From Pyrus communis (taxonomy: Eukaryota > Streptophyta > Magnoliopsida > Rosales > Rosaceae): a stretch of DNA of 64,000 nt. A model generated the notes under the pieces. That model worked only from the letters and a program-made list of their open reading frames with translations. It did no database searches and was not told the origin of the DNA. A program made the translations under genes and the position numbers. Below, piece after piece: positions 33,057 to 45,036 of this stretch; positions within the stretch are counted from its first letter, which is position 1; every line of letters starts with the position of its first letter. The stretch is taken from the NCBI RefSeq assembly GCF_963583255.1, contig NC_084811.1, positions 14,712,088 through 14,776,087 on the forward strand. Direction: 5' to 3'.

Positions 33057-34142
33057 ATGGCACTTGATAATGCTTCTCTTTTGTCACAACTCATGGAAAG
33101 GTCCCAAATGCAAAGAGTTGATATATTTAATCTTCAATCAAGGAATAACGTGTTTTCCAATACTTACAATTCGGATTGGAGTGATCATTCAAACTCTATG
33201 TGGTGCGAACCTCAAAATGCTCAACAAGGAGGATATTGGCAGCCACCACAACCTCATATTCAATATGCCCAACCAAACTCAAGTTCGTCAATAGATTATA
33301 ATCAAAAGCTTAATGAATTAATTTGTTTGGTGCAGGACTCACAAATTCAAGACAATGAGGCTCAACAAGAAGGATATTGGCAGCCATATGAGGAGTTCTA
33401 TTCAATGCCTATGCAGCCACCACAAAGGTTGGACCACTTGGATAAGCAAATTGGGCAGATCGCGGAGTTCGTAGGACAGTTTCGAGACCAAGGCGAACTC
33501 CCTAGTTCAACCATTGCAAATCAGAAGGGAGAATTTGAAAACACCAATGCTATCATGTTGAGAAGTGACAAGGAGGTTGGAACGGACCCTCAACCATCAA
33601 AATCAAATCACAAGGAAGAGGAATACACCCAACCCACGGAAAGGGTGGAAACACCTTTACCGGAGGCACCTATTGCTCCTATGCCATCTAATACAGGTAT
33701 GGTTGTTCCAAATTTCATTATTTTTAACCCCGTTCCAACAAGTATCCCTATTCCTTGCAGATTCATGACTTCCAAGGAAGAAGAAGGTGAAAAAGACATC
33801 TTGGAAGCCCTTTCAAAGGTGACAAGTAGGGAATGTCATGAATTCATCAAAGAGGACGTTCTTGAAACCACAAAATCCAAAGAAGTTAAATTTGATGACA
33901 TTGGACAAGTCATAACCATCACTTGCAATCTGGCCAAGTCCAATATCCCTGAAACTTTCAAAGGAGTGGTGTTTGTCATTGAGTTCTTGTCGGACAAAAC
34001 AAGTAAGTTTTTTTCAAATTCCTTTACATTTTATACTAACTTGCTGTTTTTTATGAATCAGGCACCTACACTAGAATTCAAACCATTACCGGTTCACTTC
34101 AAGTATCACCTTCCATTCAAGGACCAATTCCATGCCGTTTGA
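33057..34142 (+). CDS. Gag C-terminal remnant frame (copy in A)
   Basis: 361 residues from ATG 33057, uninterrupted. Like the B and C copies it keeps the gag C-terminal part (LDKQIGQIAEFVGQF), a fragment matching the start of G's protease frame (EKDILEALSKV), an insert absent from G, and the QAPTLEFKPLPVHFKY tail. Capsid, zinc knuckle and protease are missing. The frame being open in three copies fits either selection or recent common origin; I cannot separate these by eye. Confidence 0.55.
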   Translation: MALDNASLLSQLMERSQMQRVDIFNLQSRNNVFSNTYNSDWSDHSNSMWCEPQNAQQGGYWQPPQPHIQYAQPNSSSSIDYNQKLNELICLVQDSQIQDNEAQQEGYWQPYEEFYSMPMQPPQRLDHLDKQIGQIAEFVGQFRDQGELPSSTIANQKGEFENTNAIMLRSDKEVGTDPQPSKSNHKEEEYTQPTERVETPLPEAPIAPMPSNTGMVVPNFIIFNPVPTSIPIPCRFMTSKEEEGEKDILEALSKVTSRECHEFIKEDVLETTKSKEVKFDDIGQVITITCNLAKSNIPETFKGVVFVIEFLSDKTSKFFSNSFTFYTNLLFFMNQAPTLEFKPLPVHFKYHLPFKDQFHAV

Positions 34143-36205
34143 TTTTATTTATGTTAATAAAAAAAAATAAAAAAAAATAAAAAAAAAAAAGAGAAAGAAA
34201 GATACTAAACATGGAGAAAGGTGGAGCTTCACAAAGGTTGTTTGCGTGAAGCCCCACTACGAGGCGCAGAAGCGGAAGGCATAGAAGCGGGAGGCATAGA
34301 AGCGGGAGGCATCGGAGCGGAAGCCATCGGAGCGGGAGGCATCGGAGCTAGAGCATTCCAGGCCTCAATACTTGGCCAAGCGCTGGATGACCCAGGAAAA
34401 AGGTGCCTCTAGAGATAAGACGCAAGCCTTTGACGGTCACTGTGAATTCGACCCTCAGATTCTTGCAGCTCATCAAGCTTCCTCTTCATCCCCGACGAAT
34501 AGTTATTTGCAAGCACATGCAAACTTCTATTCTCGTACTTAAGCTGCTGGATCTCTTGCTTAAGTCTTTCCACCTCGGCCATCAACGATTCCACTTGGCG
34601 GGACCGAGCAAGCAGGCGTTGGCCCATGTTGGACACAGAACTCGCACACTGAACACTAAGTGCGAGGGACTCTTGAACGGCCAACTCATCGGACCGTCCT
34701 GACAGCAGCCTACTATCTTTTGGAGTGAGGAGGTTTTTAGCTACTATTGTAGCTATTGTGGCGTCCTGCACCACAGAGTCTTCACCTGAAAGAGGACCGT
34801 TAGAAGATAAAAAAGAAGGGCGCCATACATTACCTTGACGGGGCGCAACCGGATCGCTGCTGAGACTCAAATCTAAGCTAAGGTTCGATGAGTTTGCCAT
34901 TTTTTTTCAAAAGTGTTCAAAGAGAAGGGGTGGATGGAGTTAAAATTTCACAAAGGGCCGGAGTCGAGTTTCAGGAATGGGAAATCTTCAGAGTGTGTGT
35001 GTTGGGGTGATTGATAGCTCTATAAAAAGCCAAGACGACGCGTCCACCGATTCAAAGAGCCGGATTTTCCGGCGTAATTTAGGCGACGCTCCCTCGGCTT
35101 TTCAAGAAAACGCGTTCAACTTTGTCAAAAGATTTCTGACAAAGCTGAAAACACGTGGAGGCCATCATCGCATCTACACATCTTTAGCCGACAAGCGCAA
35201 AGTTCGGCGACGCTTTCTCTGCTTTTCAGAAGACGCGTGCAGCTTTGTCAAAAGGAGCCGCATCTGCACTACCACGTGTCGTTCAGAAAGCAAAGGGGCG
35301 TCGTTCAGAAATCGAAGGGGCGCCTGCTCAGAAATCGAAGAGGCGTATTCAAAGATCGAAGAGGCGCCACTATTTCAAAGAGCCGGATTTGCGGGATCAA
35401 AACGTTTGTCGACAAGGGTAAAAAGTACCACCACTTGATATTATCTCTATATATGTCGACCTTCGTCTTTTATGGCAGGGCAAACCTGAACAAAATGCCC
35501 AACTCTCCCTCACCTCTGAGGGCGCACTCCCAGCAAAGCCTTTCGAAATACTCAATTCTTTCTTCTTCCCCAAAGATGATACCAGATGTCTGGAGTACAG
35601 ATGACCCAGGAGGAAACAGCACAACAAATACATGTGCTGATTCATTCACCACTTCTTCAAAAGCAAAGGTATCTCATATCATCAAGGTCAAAAGCAAAAG
35701 TATCTCATATCATGCTCTTTCCCTGTCTTTTTCTTTGTCCTTGTTCTTACTCGCATGGCAAAGTAAACGAAGCAATCAGCCGGCATTTGGAGTCAGTCTT
35801 CCGTTCTGGAGACAACTGCCTGGAATCTATTCCTGATTGCTTACCTAGCGTTGCTCTCGAGTAGTCATCTTCAACGGTTGATACACTTCCGGTGAAGGGA
35901 CCACTTCTGCAAAGGGGAGCGAGTAAGGCAAGTGAAAATGATACATTGAAGCATGTGGAGACAAACATAGGCTGAGTTATCCTCCAACCCTTTTCAATAC
36001 GAATTGGAAAGATTGAACAAAGAAACAGACCAAAGGAGTAAGCTCAGACCTTCGGGGAAGACCAAAAGAACCATCCTGCTGCCCAGTTTAAGAAGTAGCA
36101 CAAAGGAAAATCAACGATGGGCAGAAACCAGTTCAAGAGTAAGCCTGTGGAATCACAAAGATCAAAAGCCTCAATGCAATTACCAAGGAGAAGATGGAAT
36201 TTACA
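34143..36205. other. Gene cassette in element A (inverted relative to window)
   Basis: Same cassette as in B and C in the reverse orientation, because A is plus-oriented. It begins with an A-rich tract (34158-34190), then the broken gene, TATA at about 35019-35027, the 48-bp direct repeats, the tandem CGCC repeats and the second TATA (about 35445). A plus-strand frame 35237-35836 runs across the promoter block and is not counted as a gene. Confidence 0.8.
34229..34900 (-). pseudogene. Antisense cassette gene, premature stop (copy in A)
   Basis: Full-length homologue of the 223-residue protein, ATG at 34900 and ancestral stop at 34231-34229. Codon 164 (Gln in other copies) is TAG at 34411-34409, so only 163 residues would be made. 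These keep the EAR-like motif and zipper but lose the Met-Pro-Ala tail. The frame beyond is otherwise intact, consistent with a recent break. Confidence 0.85.
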
Positions 36206-37257
36206 CTCTATAACCAGATTTGCGTCTCTAAACTCTTCTCTTTGTTAATTACATTCTGCCATGTTTAGTATATTTAAATGTTTTTTGTGTGTTTACTTAT
36301 GTTTTGTGTGAACCATATGCTTAAAACATTGAGGACAATGTTTGATTTAAGTGTTGGGGGGGGGGGGGGGGTAACTAAGTTTATTTAATGCAAATTCGTG
36401 GGATTTTATCACCCATAACTTCAAATGTTGTTCCTTGCTGTTTTAAGGTGTTTTTAAGTTGTTTTAGAGTGTTTTAGTGTGTTTTGTTTTATAACTCCGA
36501 AAATCACATAAAAATTTGAAAAACTTGTTTTAAAAACCCTAAAAAGAGTGTTTTGAGTCGTTTTTGTGTGTTTGTGTCTTAGGGTACCTTCCAACACAAT
36601 GATAAGGATTTGGTTTATAATTGCATGACGGTTAGAAAGAGTTATAAACATAGAGAAAAGTATGATTTACTCTTGGTATATGCTTGGTTATGGTTATAAT
36701 GTATGACTTCACATGCAATCATAAAAGAAAAAAAATTCGTTTTTGTAACATGCTTGAAGGAAGGAACTCAAACAAACACTACAACCCTGAGAGACTTGAG
36801 CCTATAACGTTCTTTGGAGAGTTTAATCTGTGATTTCTTGTTTTCTAAAGTCGTTGCATGATCTCATTATTCTTTGCTTGGTTACTACTTAGAAGGCGTT
36901 TCATCATATAGTTCCAAATGCTAGAACTCATGCCCATTTCATTCAAAGCATGTTATTGATTTGCATAACACATATTCAAGAAGAAGTTGTGTAGTGACCA
37001 CCACCATAGCCAAATAGCCTTACTTCCCATACTTCGTATATGTTGTAAGTTTTAACCCCGTTGAGCCTTGTTTAGCCTTTATTCTTTGTTTACCCACATT
37101 TTCCTCACCTAGCCTAGTTTAGGACAATCCCCACCCTTGTTCTTAAAAGATAGTGAGCATGACTTAATTGAATTCCTTTTGAGTTACATTATGAAAGAAA
37201 ATAAGTGTGGGGGAGAGAATGTTTAAGTGTTGATGTTTTGAGATTCAAAAGAAAAGG

Positions 37258-37297
<40 letters not shown>

Positions 37298-38027
37298 GAA
37301 AAAAATGAAAGAATAAGTGATTGAAGAAAGGTTCCAAAACACCAATTCTGGGTGTAAATTGTCTAAACTCTCCCTTTTTGTTCAAAAGTTGAGTTTTCAT
37401 TCAAAAGTGAATTCTAAGTTGATACAAATGCTTTGCTCACTATTTCTTTAAAAACCTTTGTTTTCCATATCCCTTCTTTGTTATCCACATACCCCAAGCC
37501 CCGTTACAACCCTTGACTTCTATCTTGAGTGTTGTGTATTTCAATTTGTGGAGTTTGAACTTGGTATGGGCTTATGGTGTCACTGGTTCTCGCGTCTAAG
37601 TAGTAGCATTCCATTCATGAGATCATATCTAAACATGCTTATTAACTCCAGAAAATGCTTTCCTTATTATAACATATGTGAGTGTTCGTCTACATGTTTA
37701 CATCAATCTTCTCACATATACCTAGTGTAGGGTGTGTAGTCAGAAAATCTGTGTGAAAAACGAGAGTACATCTAGTAAGAAATTGAGGGAATTCTCTAAA
37801 GGCATGTTACTACATTTGAAATGTGTTTTAATTGCTTAATTGTGAACTAGTATGTGGTGACTATGATTAAGAATGTACTTAAGTGTAAAGATGGCTCAAA
37901 TCTGTGAGAATAATGATTTTTAACTTGTCATGTGCATTGGAAGTCCCTGATACGATTGTTGGAAGGTGCAGGTTGTGTTTTGTTCTTTTTGTTTTGTTTT
38001 TCTGTTTTGCTCGAGGACTAGCAAAAG
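36206..38027 (+). other. Element A 3' noncoding internal region
   Basis: Homologous to 8606-10440 (reverse). Contains a run of 16 G at 36356-36371 where other copies have seven or eight, a second tract AAGTGTGGGGG near 37203-37213 and a poly(A) run at 37258-37290. No credible gene. Confidence 0.75.
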
Positions 38028-38044
38028 CTAAGTGTGGGGGTATT
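38028..38044 (+). promoter_or_regulatory. Polypurine tract of element A
   Basis: CTAAGTGTGGGGGTATT directly before the 3' LTR at 38045. Confidence 0.87.
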
Positions 38045-40036
38045 TGATAGGAGCATATTTATGCGACTTAAATGGCTTGTTCTTGTACATTTACGTTATG
38101 TTTCTTTAGTTATTTTAGTACTTTAAGCTATTTTCGTGTGTTTGTAGGTCCAAAGGGCTAAAGGAGCAAAAAGATGCATTTTGGAGACTTTTGGAGCACT
38201 TTTGGGCTAAGGACGGATAACTTATGCTTGAAGCCAAAGTGTTGCACGAAATTGAAGACCTAATTGGAGCCAAAGTGTTGGAACCTTGTTCTCTTTAGTT
38301 TTAGGACATTTAAACCTTTCCTAATCCCAATCATGCCATGCATAACACACATCCATTCTAACACATTGTCATTGCACATGCATTTCCTTCATTAGTTAAC
38401 CCACATGCACTTATCACTTATCATCACCACATATCATATCACTTAATCACTTATCACTTATCATCACCACTTAACCACTTATCATATCATAACCACATAT
38501 CATATCACTTATCACTTATCACTTAACATAACATCCACCTACTTCACCTACAACATCCACTTCACCTACAACATCCACCCACTTCACCTACAACATCCAC
38601 CTACTTCACCTACAACATCCATCTACTTCACCTACAACATCCACTTCACCTACAACATCCACCTACTTCACCTACAACATCCACCTACTTCACCTACAAA
38701 TGACATAGCCATATGTTCCCTCCACTACTCCTATAAATACCCTTGCATTCATTCATTCATGGACATCTCATTTCATACACAACACACCACAACACATTCT
38801 CCCTTCCCTAGCCGTGAGCTTCCCATCTCTCCCCTTATAATCCAAACACCATTTTTCCATTTCCCTATTAATCCAAACACCACTCCCCAAACCATTCACA
38901 CCATCAAACTATCCTTAGACCTTGTGCTACAACAACGAGGAAGAGAAGAGTGCCTAAACGTTCATACAATTCAAGTTTGAGTTGTTGGAATGTTTAGGTG
39001 TTTCTTTGATTTCAATGTTTAAATTCAATTCTCTTTGTTTGTACGTATGAGGAATGGAAGAGAAGAGTGCCTAAACGTTCATACAATTCAAGTTTGAGTT
39101 GTTGGAATGTTTAGGTATTTCTTTGATTTCAAAGTTATAATAAACTAAACCCCCTTTAGCTAGGGGGTGATTCGAAATATATGTTTATGCTTGCATTTTG
39201 ATTTGATTACTTCTAATTGCATTTCATTAGTTGTGAATTCAATTTGTTTAACTGTTTTATTGATAACCTATTTATGTATGTTTATTGAGAGTGCACACTT
39301 AATTTTCATGCATGAATTTGACGCTAGAATATAAGTGAATTTCACCTAATTGTTATGAACTTATATTCACAAGTAGTGGAGGTTGCTTATAAACAATCGC
39401 GTTAAACGAATTCTTGGCATAAGTTTCATGCAATCATAGTAACGAATGCCTCGTCAACACTTATAGTTTTCAAAGAACTTAATGATTCTTGCTTGTATCT
39501 CTATTATGCAATTCATGTAGGGAACTTGTGAGGAATGCTTTGGGTTGTCGTATGCAATCATCCAATTCATTAACTTAAGGAAAACTTGACGGTTAATTTA
39601 AGCGGACCTAATTAACTTGGAGTGTTGAGAATTAATGATTTATTGAAATGCAATTGGAAATCGTTTTATTATGCAAGTATAACATGTATGGAGATGAACC
39701 CCTTAGCTAGCATTCATCCATTCAATTCCATCACATTCATATTTACATTCTGTCTAGTTTATTAACTTGTTTCGTTATTTCAATTTTCGTAAAACCTAAA
39801 CCCCCCTTTACTTTCTTGTTCTTTAATGCTTAGAATCTGTTTAGTTTATGTTTTAAAGTATTTTTGAATTCTTTGAGTCTAGTTTAGTGTTTTATATTGT
39901 GTTTTCATGTTTTTGAGTCAAATCCAAGTGATTAACAATCCCTCCTAATCCCCGGTCCAGAACGATCCCTACTTGCACATATACTACAATTTGACGAAAA
40001 GAGGGTTTAATTTGTGTGCGTATAAATCTCTCATCA
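38045..40036 (+). mobile_element. Element A 3' LTR
   Basis: 1992 bp. Differs from the 5' LTR by a few substitutions and one single-base indel. It ends TCTCATCA, where the 5' LTR has TCGCATCA. It contains its own minisatellite (38534-38699) and TATA box (near 38733). Confidence 0.93.
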
Positions 40037-40398
40037 CGGATGCGGCTCCTTTTGACAAAGCTGCACGCGTCTTCTGAAAAGCAGAGAAAGCGTCGCCGAA
40101 CTTTGCGCTTGTCGGCTTAAGATGTGTAGTTGCGATGATGGCCTCCATGTGTTGTCTGCTTTGTCAGAAATCTTTTGACAAAGTTGAACGCGTTTTCTGA
40201 AAAGCCGAGGGAGCGTCGCCTAACTTACGCCGGAAAATCCGGCTCTTTGAATCGGTGGACGCGTCGCCTTGGCTTTTTATAGAGCTATCGATCATCGCCA
40301 ACATACACACTCTGAAGATCTCCCATTCTTGAAAATCGTCTCCGGCCCTTTGAAAATTTACTCCATCCACCCCTTCTCTTTGAACACTTTTGAAAAAA
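40037..40398 (+). mobile_element. Element X cassette remnant, promoter and leader
   Basis: Continues from 30948 after the CGGAT duplication. It has both 48-bp direct repeats and the TATA box TTTTTATAG (about 40275). The second G-box has become CATGTG. It is more diverged from B, C and A than they are from each other, so it is the oldest cassette copy here. Confidence 0.85.
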
Positions 40399-40994
40399 AT
40401 GGCAAACTCATCGAACCTTAGCTTAGATTTGAGTCTCAGCAGCGATCCGGTTGCGCCCCGTCAAGGTAATGTATGGCGCCCTTCTTTTTTATCTTCTAAC
40501 GGTCTTCTTACAGGTGAAGACTCCGTGATGCAGGACGCCACAACAGCTACAATAGTAGCTAGGAACCTCCTCACTCCAAAAGATAGTAGGCTGCTGTCAG
40601 GACGGTCCGATGAGTTGGCCGTTCAAGAGTCCCTCGCACTTAGTGTTCAGTGTGCGAGCTCTGTGTCCAACATGGGCCAACGCCTGCTTGCCCGCTCCCG
40701 TCAGGTGGAATCATTGATGGCAGAGGTGGAAAGTCTTAAGCAAGAGATCCAGCAGCTTAAGTACGAGAATAGAAGTTTGCATGTGCTTGCAAATAACTAT
40801 TCGTCGGGCATGAAGAGGAAGCTTGATGAGCTGCAAGAATCTGAGGGTCGAATTCAAAGTGACCGTCAAAGGTTTGCGGCTTATCTCCAGAGGCACCTTT
40901 TTCCTGGGTCATACAGCGTTTGGCCAAGTATTGAGGCCTGGAATGCTCTAGCTCCGATGCCTCCCGCTTCGATGCCTTCCGCTCCGATGCTTCC
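40399..40994 (+). pseudogene. Antisense cassette gene truncated by element H (copy in X)
   Basis: ATG at 40399. About 198 codons match the 223-residue protein (EAR-like LSLDLSL and zipper present) before the LTR of H enters at 40995. The open frame then runs on into LTR sequence to 41058, which is spurious. Against B I count about nine replacement and seven silent differences by eye. That is below the excess of replacements expected without constraint, weakly suggesting past selection. Confidence 0.85.
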
Positions 40995-42962
40995 TGATGC
41001 GAGATTTATACGCACACAAATTAAACCCTCTTTTCGTCAAATTGTAGTATATGTATAAGTAGGGATCGTTCTGGACCGGGGATTAGGAGGGATTGTTAAT
41101 CACTTGGATTTGACTCAAAAAAACGTAAAAACACAAAATAAATGTATTTCTAACTAATCTAACACTTTAAAATAAATGGGGGATTGGTTTTGGACGAAAT
41201 TAAACTAAAATAGAAACTTGGAAACAAAACAGATTGTACAAACGAAATTGATGGAATAGAATGAAGAAAAACTAGTTAGAGGGTTCCTTATCCACACATG
41301 AACATAAGCATATAATTTGACTCCCAGTTATGACTTCAACAAACGATGAATGACAATGCTCCAAGTTAATTAGGTCCGCTTAAATTAACCTTCAGATTTC
41401 CCTAGATTCATTGGATTGAATGGGATACGCATTACAACCAAATTATTCCTAATCAAAGTCTCTCACATGGAATACGCATGATAGAGACATTCAACAAAGA
41501 TCATTAAGTTCAACGGAAATCATAAACATTGACTAGGCATTCATAACTATGGAATACGCATGTTAATCCAGCCTAGGGTTTACTAAACACAATCGTGACT
41601 AGCGATTTTTACTACTCATGAATATAAGTTCATAACGATTAGGTGAAATTCCCTTATATCCTAGCATCAAATCTTAGGCATGCAAATTAAGTGTCGACCC
41701 TCAACACACATACGTAAACAAGTTCTTAATCAAAACAGAAAAGTAACCCACATCTAAAGTTCATGAATTCATAACTGGAGTAAATCAAATCATAACCAAC
41801 ATATGTCCATGGCTTCAAATTCGCCTCTAACTAAAAAGAAATTAGTTTCACATGTTTAACATAATTGAATAACAAGTTAAATTAAACATGAAAACAGAAA
41901 CAAGAAAAGAAAGAACAAATGGATGGAAAGTTAGCTACGGGGTTCATCTCCACATATGTTATACTTGCATAATAAAACGATTTCCAATTGCATTTCAACA
42001 AATCATTAATTCTCAACGCCCCGGGTCAATTAGGTCCGCTTAAATTAACCGTCAAGTTTTCCTTAAGTTAATGAATTGGATGGGTTAGCGCAACGCAATT
42101 CACAACATTCTCCAAAAGTCCTTTACGTGAAAAGCACAATAAAGATACAATCAAAGATCATTAAGCATCATGAAAACTTTAAGTGTTGACGAGGCATTCG
42201 TTACTATGGACTACGCATGAAACTTATGCCAAGAATTTATTTAACGCGATTGTTTATAAGCAACCTCCACTACTTGTGAATATAAGTTCGTAACTATTAG
42301 GTGAAACTCACTTATATTCTAGCGTCATATTGATGCATGAAAATTAAGCGCGCATTCTTAATAAACATTCATAAATAAGTTATCAATCAAACGGTTAAAC
42401 AAATTGAACCACAACTTATGAAACGCAATTTAGAATTAATCAAATCAAAATGCAAGCATAAACATATATTTCGAATCACCCCCTAGCTAAAGGAGGTTTA
42501 GTTTATTATAACTTTGAAATCAAAGAAATACCTAAACATTCCAACAACTCAAACTTGAATTGTATGAACGTTTAGGCACTCTTCTCTTTCATTCCTCATA
42601 CGTACAAACAAAGAGAATTGAATTTAAACATTGAAATCAAAGAAACACCTAAACATTCCAACAACTCAAACTTGAATTGTATGAACGTTTAGGCACTCTT
42701 CTCTTCCTCGTTGTTGTAGCACAAGGTCTAAGGATAGTTTGATGGTGTGAATGGTTTGGGGAGTGGTGTTTGGATTAATAGGGAAATGGAAAAATGGTGT
42801 TTGGATTACAAGGGAACTCACGGCAAAGAGAAGGAATGGAAGTGTTTGTGGTGTGTTGTGTATGAAATGAGATGTCCATGAATGAATGAATGCAAGGGTA
42901 TTTATAGGAGTAGTGGAGGGAACATATGGCTATGTCATTTGTAGGTGAAGTAGGTGGATGTT
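40995..42962 (-). mobile_element. Element H 3' LTR, left part (chimeric LTR)
   Basis: Starts TGATGCGAGATTTATACGC. 40995 to about 41930 is LTR body of one subfamily, with ATACGCAT words. From about 41931 a second, different LTR body (GGGGTTCATCTCCACATATG, GCGCAACGC words) follows and leads into the U3. The 5' LTR at 60969 has the same double structure. Broken by G at 42963. Confidence 0.85.
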
Positions 42963-45016
42963 TGATGCAAAATATATTAAGCACACAAATTAAACCCTCT
43001 TCTGACAATTGTAGCAAAGTATGTAAGTAGGGATCGTTCAAAACCGGGGATTAGGAGGGATTGCTAAACTCTTGAAAACTGACCTAAGAAGTCCAAAACA
43101 AAGTTAAAAACACTAATTTGGACTCAAAGAATGAAAAACCAAAGTTAAAACACTAAAATAAAACAAAAACTCAAAACAGCAACTAGAAGACTCAAAACTG
43201 CCTAAAAACCACTTTCTGGGCAGTTTTGAGCACCTACACTAACTTGGACGAAATTGGTTGAAAACATGACTCAAAACACTTAAAAACATGAACCAAAACA
43301 ATTTCTAACTAAATTGAGACTTCAAAGTAAAGGGGGATTTGATTTGGACGAAATTAAAGTTGAGAAAACAGATTGCAAAGTAAAACTGATCTTGAAACGT
43401 TTTTGGGGTTTTTAATGGATGATGGACTAGTTAGGGGTTCTTTCTCCACACATGACAAGTATGCAAATGACTCGATTTCCAGTTATTCCTTCATAGAATT
43501 ATGAATGACAATGCCCCAAATTAACCGTGACATCACTAGTTAATTCTCAAGTTTTCCTTGTGTTATTGAATTGGATGACATCATACGACAACCCAAAGCA
43601 TTCTTCAAAAGTTCCTTACATGACATCATAATAAAGATACAATCAAAGATCATTACGTTCAATGAAAACTATAAGCATTAACAAAGCACTTGTGACTATG
43701 ACATCATGACACTTATGCTAGGAATTGAACTTAACGCGATTGTGACTAGCAATCTTCACTACTTGTGCATATAAGTGTGTGACAATTATGTGAAACAAAC
43801 TTATATTCTAGCATCATATTCATGCAAGCCAATTAAGTGTCGACCCCTAATTAACAAACACAAATACGTTATTACTCGCACAGTTAAGCCAATTGCATTC
43901 ACGATTCAAGAACTCATAACTGGAATTTATCAAATCAACTTGCACACATAGTTATGGCTTCGAAATCACCCCTAACCAATAGGGGTTTAGCCACTCATGT
44001 TCATAGCAAAATGAAAGGAAAATAAATTAAACATTGAAATCATAAAACGAATTACACCTAGAATGCACCAACGACGAAGCTTGAGCATCCAAGAGTCCTT
44101 CCTTCTTTCTCCTTGCTACGGCACAAAGGTGGATGGGATGGTTGGGATGTGTTTTAGGATCAGGGATTATGGAATTGGATGGAGGATAGGCACGGCAAGG
44201 TGTAGTGTTTGGTTGGAATTGTGTTTCTAGGATTTTAGGATGTGGAGAGTGGTGTGGCTAGATGAATGGACGAAAATTGGGTGAATGAGTGATTCCCCTA
44301 GTGCCTTGCTGCAAACCCTTATATATAGGGCTAGGAAAGGTTTTGAAACACTTAAAGGATATATGTGTGTAGCTTGGACAAGGTAGGACGGCTAGTGACA
44401 AGCTAGGAAGGCTAGGAGACAAGGTAGGACGGCTAGGAGACAAGCTAGGACGGCTAGTGACAAGCTAGGACGGCTAGTGACAAGCTAGGACGACTAGGAG
44501 ACAAGGTAGGACGGCTAGGAGACAAGGTAGGACGGCTAGGAGACAAGCTAGGACGGCTAGTGACAAGCTAGGATGGCTAGGAGACAAGCTAGGACGGCTA
44601 GGAGACAAGCTAGGACGGCTAGTGACAAGCTAGGACGGCTAGGAGACAAGCTAGGACGGCTAGGAGACAAGCTAGGACGGCTAGTGACAAGCTAGGACGG
44701 CTTGTTCTTCCAATACAGAAATTAGGCACCATGTGTGAATAGATAAAGCCTTCTAGAAATAAGGTTTTTAGGCCCCCTTGCAGCTCCCTAACTGAATTCA
44801 AGCCTTCAAATTCGTCCATCCTCATGCCTCCATGCTTGCACTATCCAATCTTGGCCCAAAAATGCTCTAGAATGCTCCAAATTGCTTCTTTTTGCATACT
44901 TTGACACTAAAACCTGAAATTGCACGAAAATGACTTTAAACACTAAACTAACTAAGGAAAAACAACATAAATGCATGAGAACAAGCCAATTAAGTCACAT
45001 AAAAATGCTCCTATCA
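42963..45016 (-). mobile_element. Element G 3' LTR
   Basis: TGATGCAAAATATATTAAGC to CTATCA. Hairpin CCCCTA/TAGGGG at 43969-43985. Stem-loop 43769-43806. The word ATGACATCAT occurs three times (43575, 43620, 43698), with GTGACATCAC at 43527. TATA region 44316-44330. Confidence 0.95.
44373..44703 (-). repeat. U3 minisatellite of element G, 20/21-bp units
   Basis: Tandem GACAAGCTAGGACGGCTAG units with alternating endings T or GA, lying between the TATA box and the U3 terminus. It is unrelated in sequence to the 22-bp arrays of the other LTRs. Confidence 0.92.
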
Positions 45017-45036
45017 AATTCCCCCACACTTAGCTT
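45017..45036 (-). promoter_or_regulatory. Polypurine tract of element G
   Basis: Minus strand AAGTGTGGGGGAATT beside the 3' LTR, preceded by CTCGAGGACTAGC. Confidence 0.87.

Larger units (their letters stand above)
30949..40036 (+). mobile_element. Element A: non-autonomous Athila-like retrotransposon
   Basis: 9088 bp with duplication CGGAT (30944-30948, 40037-40041). In order: 5' LTR 30949-32941, primer site 32947-32963, gag remnant 33057-34142, antisense cassette 34143-36205 (gene on minus strand, broken), 3' noncoding region, polypurine tract and 3' LTR 38045-40036. The LTRs are 1993 and 1992 bp with about five differences by eye. It is the only complete element here lacking any nested insertion. 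Confidence 0.95.

Noticed and set aside
33990..34065. Intron-like GTAAGT...ATGAATCAG within the gag-remnant frame
   Set aside because: Splicing at these sites would shift the frame away from the QAPTLEFKPLP tail that matches element G. The unspliced frame is open in three copies.
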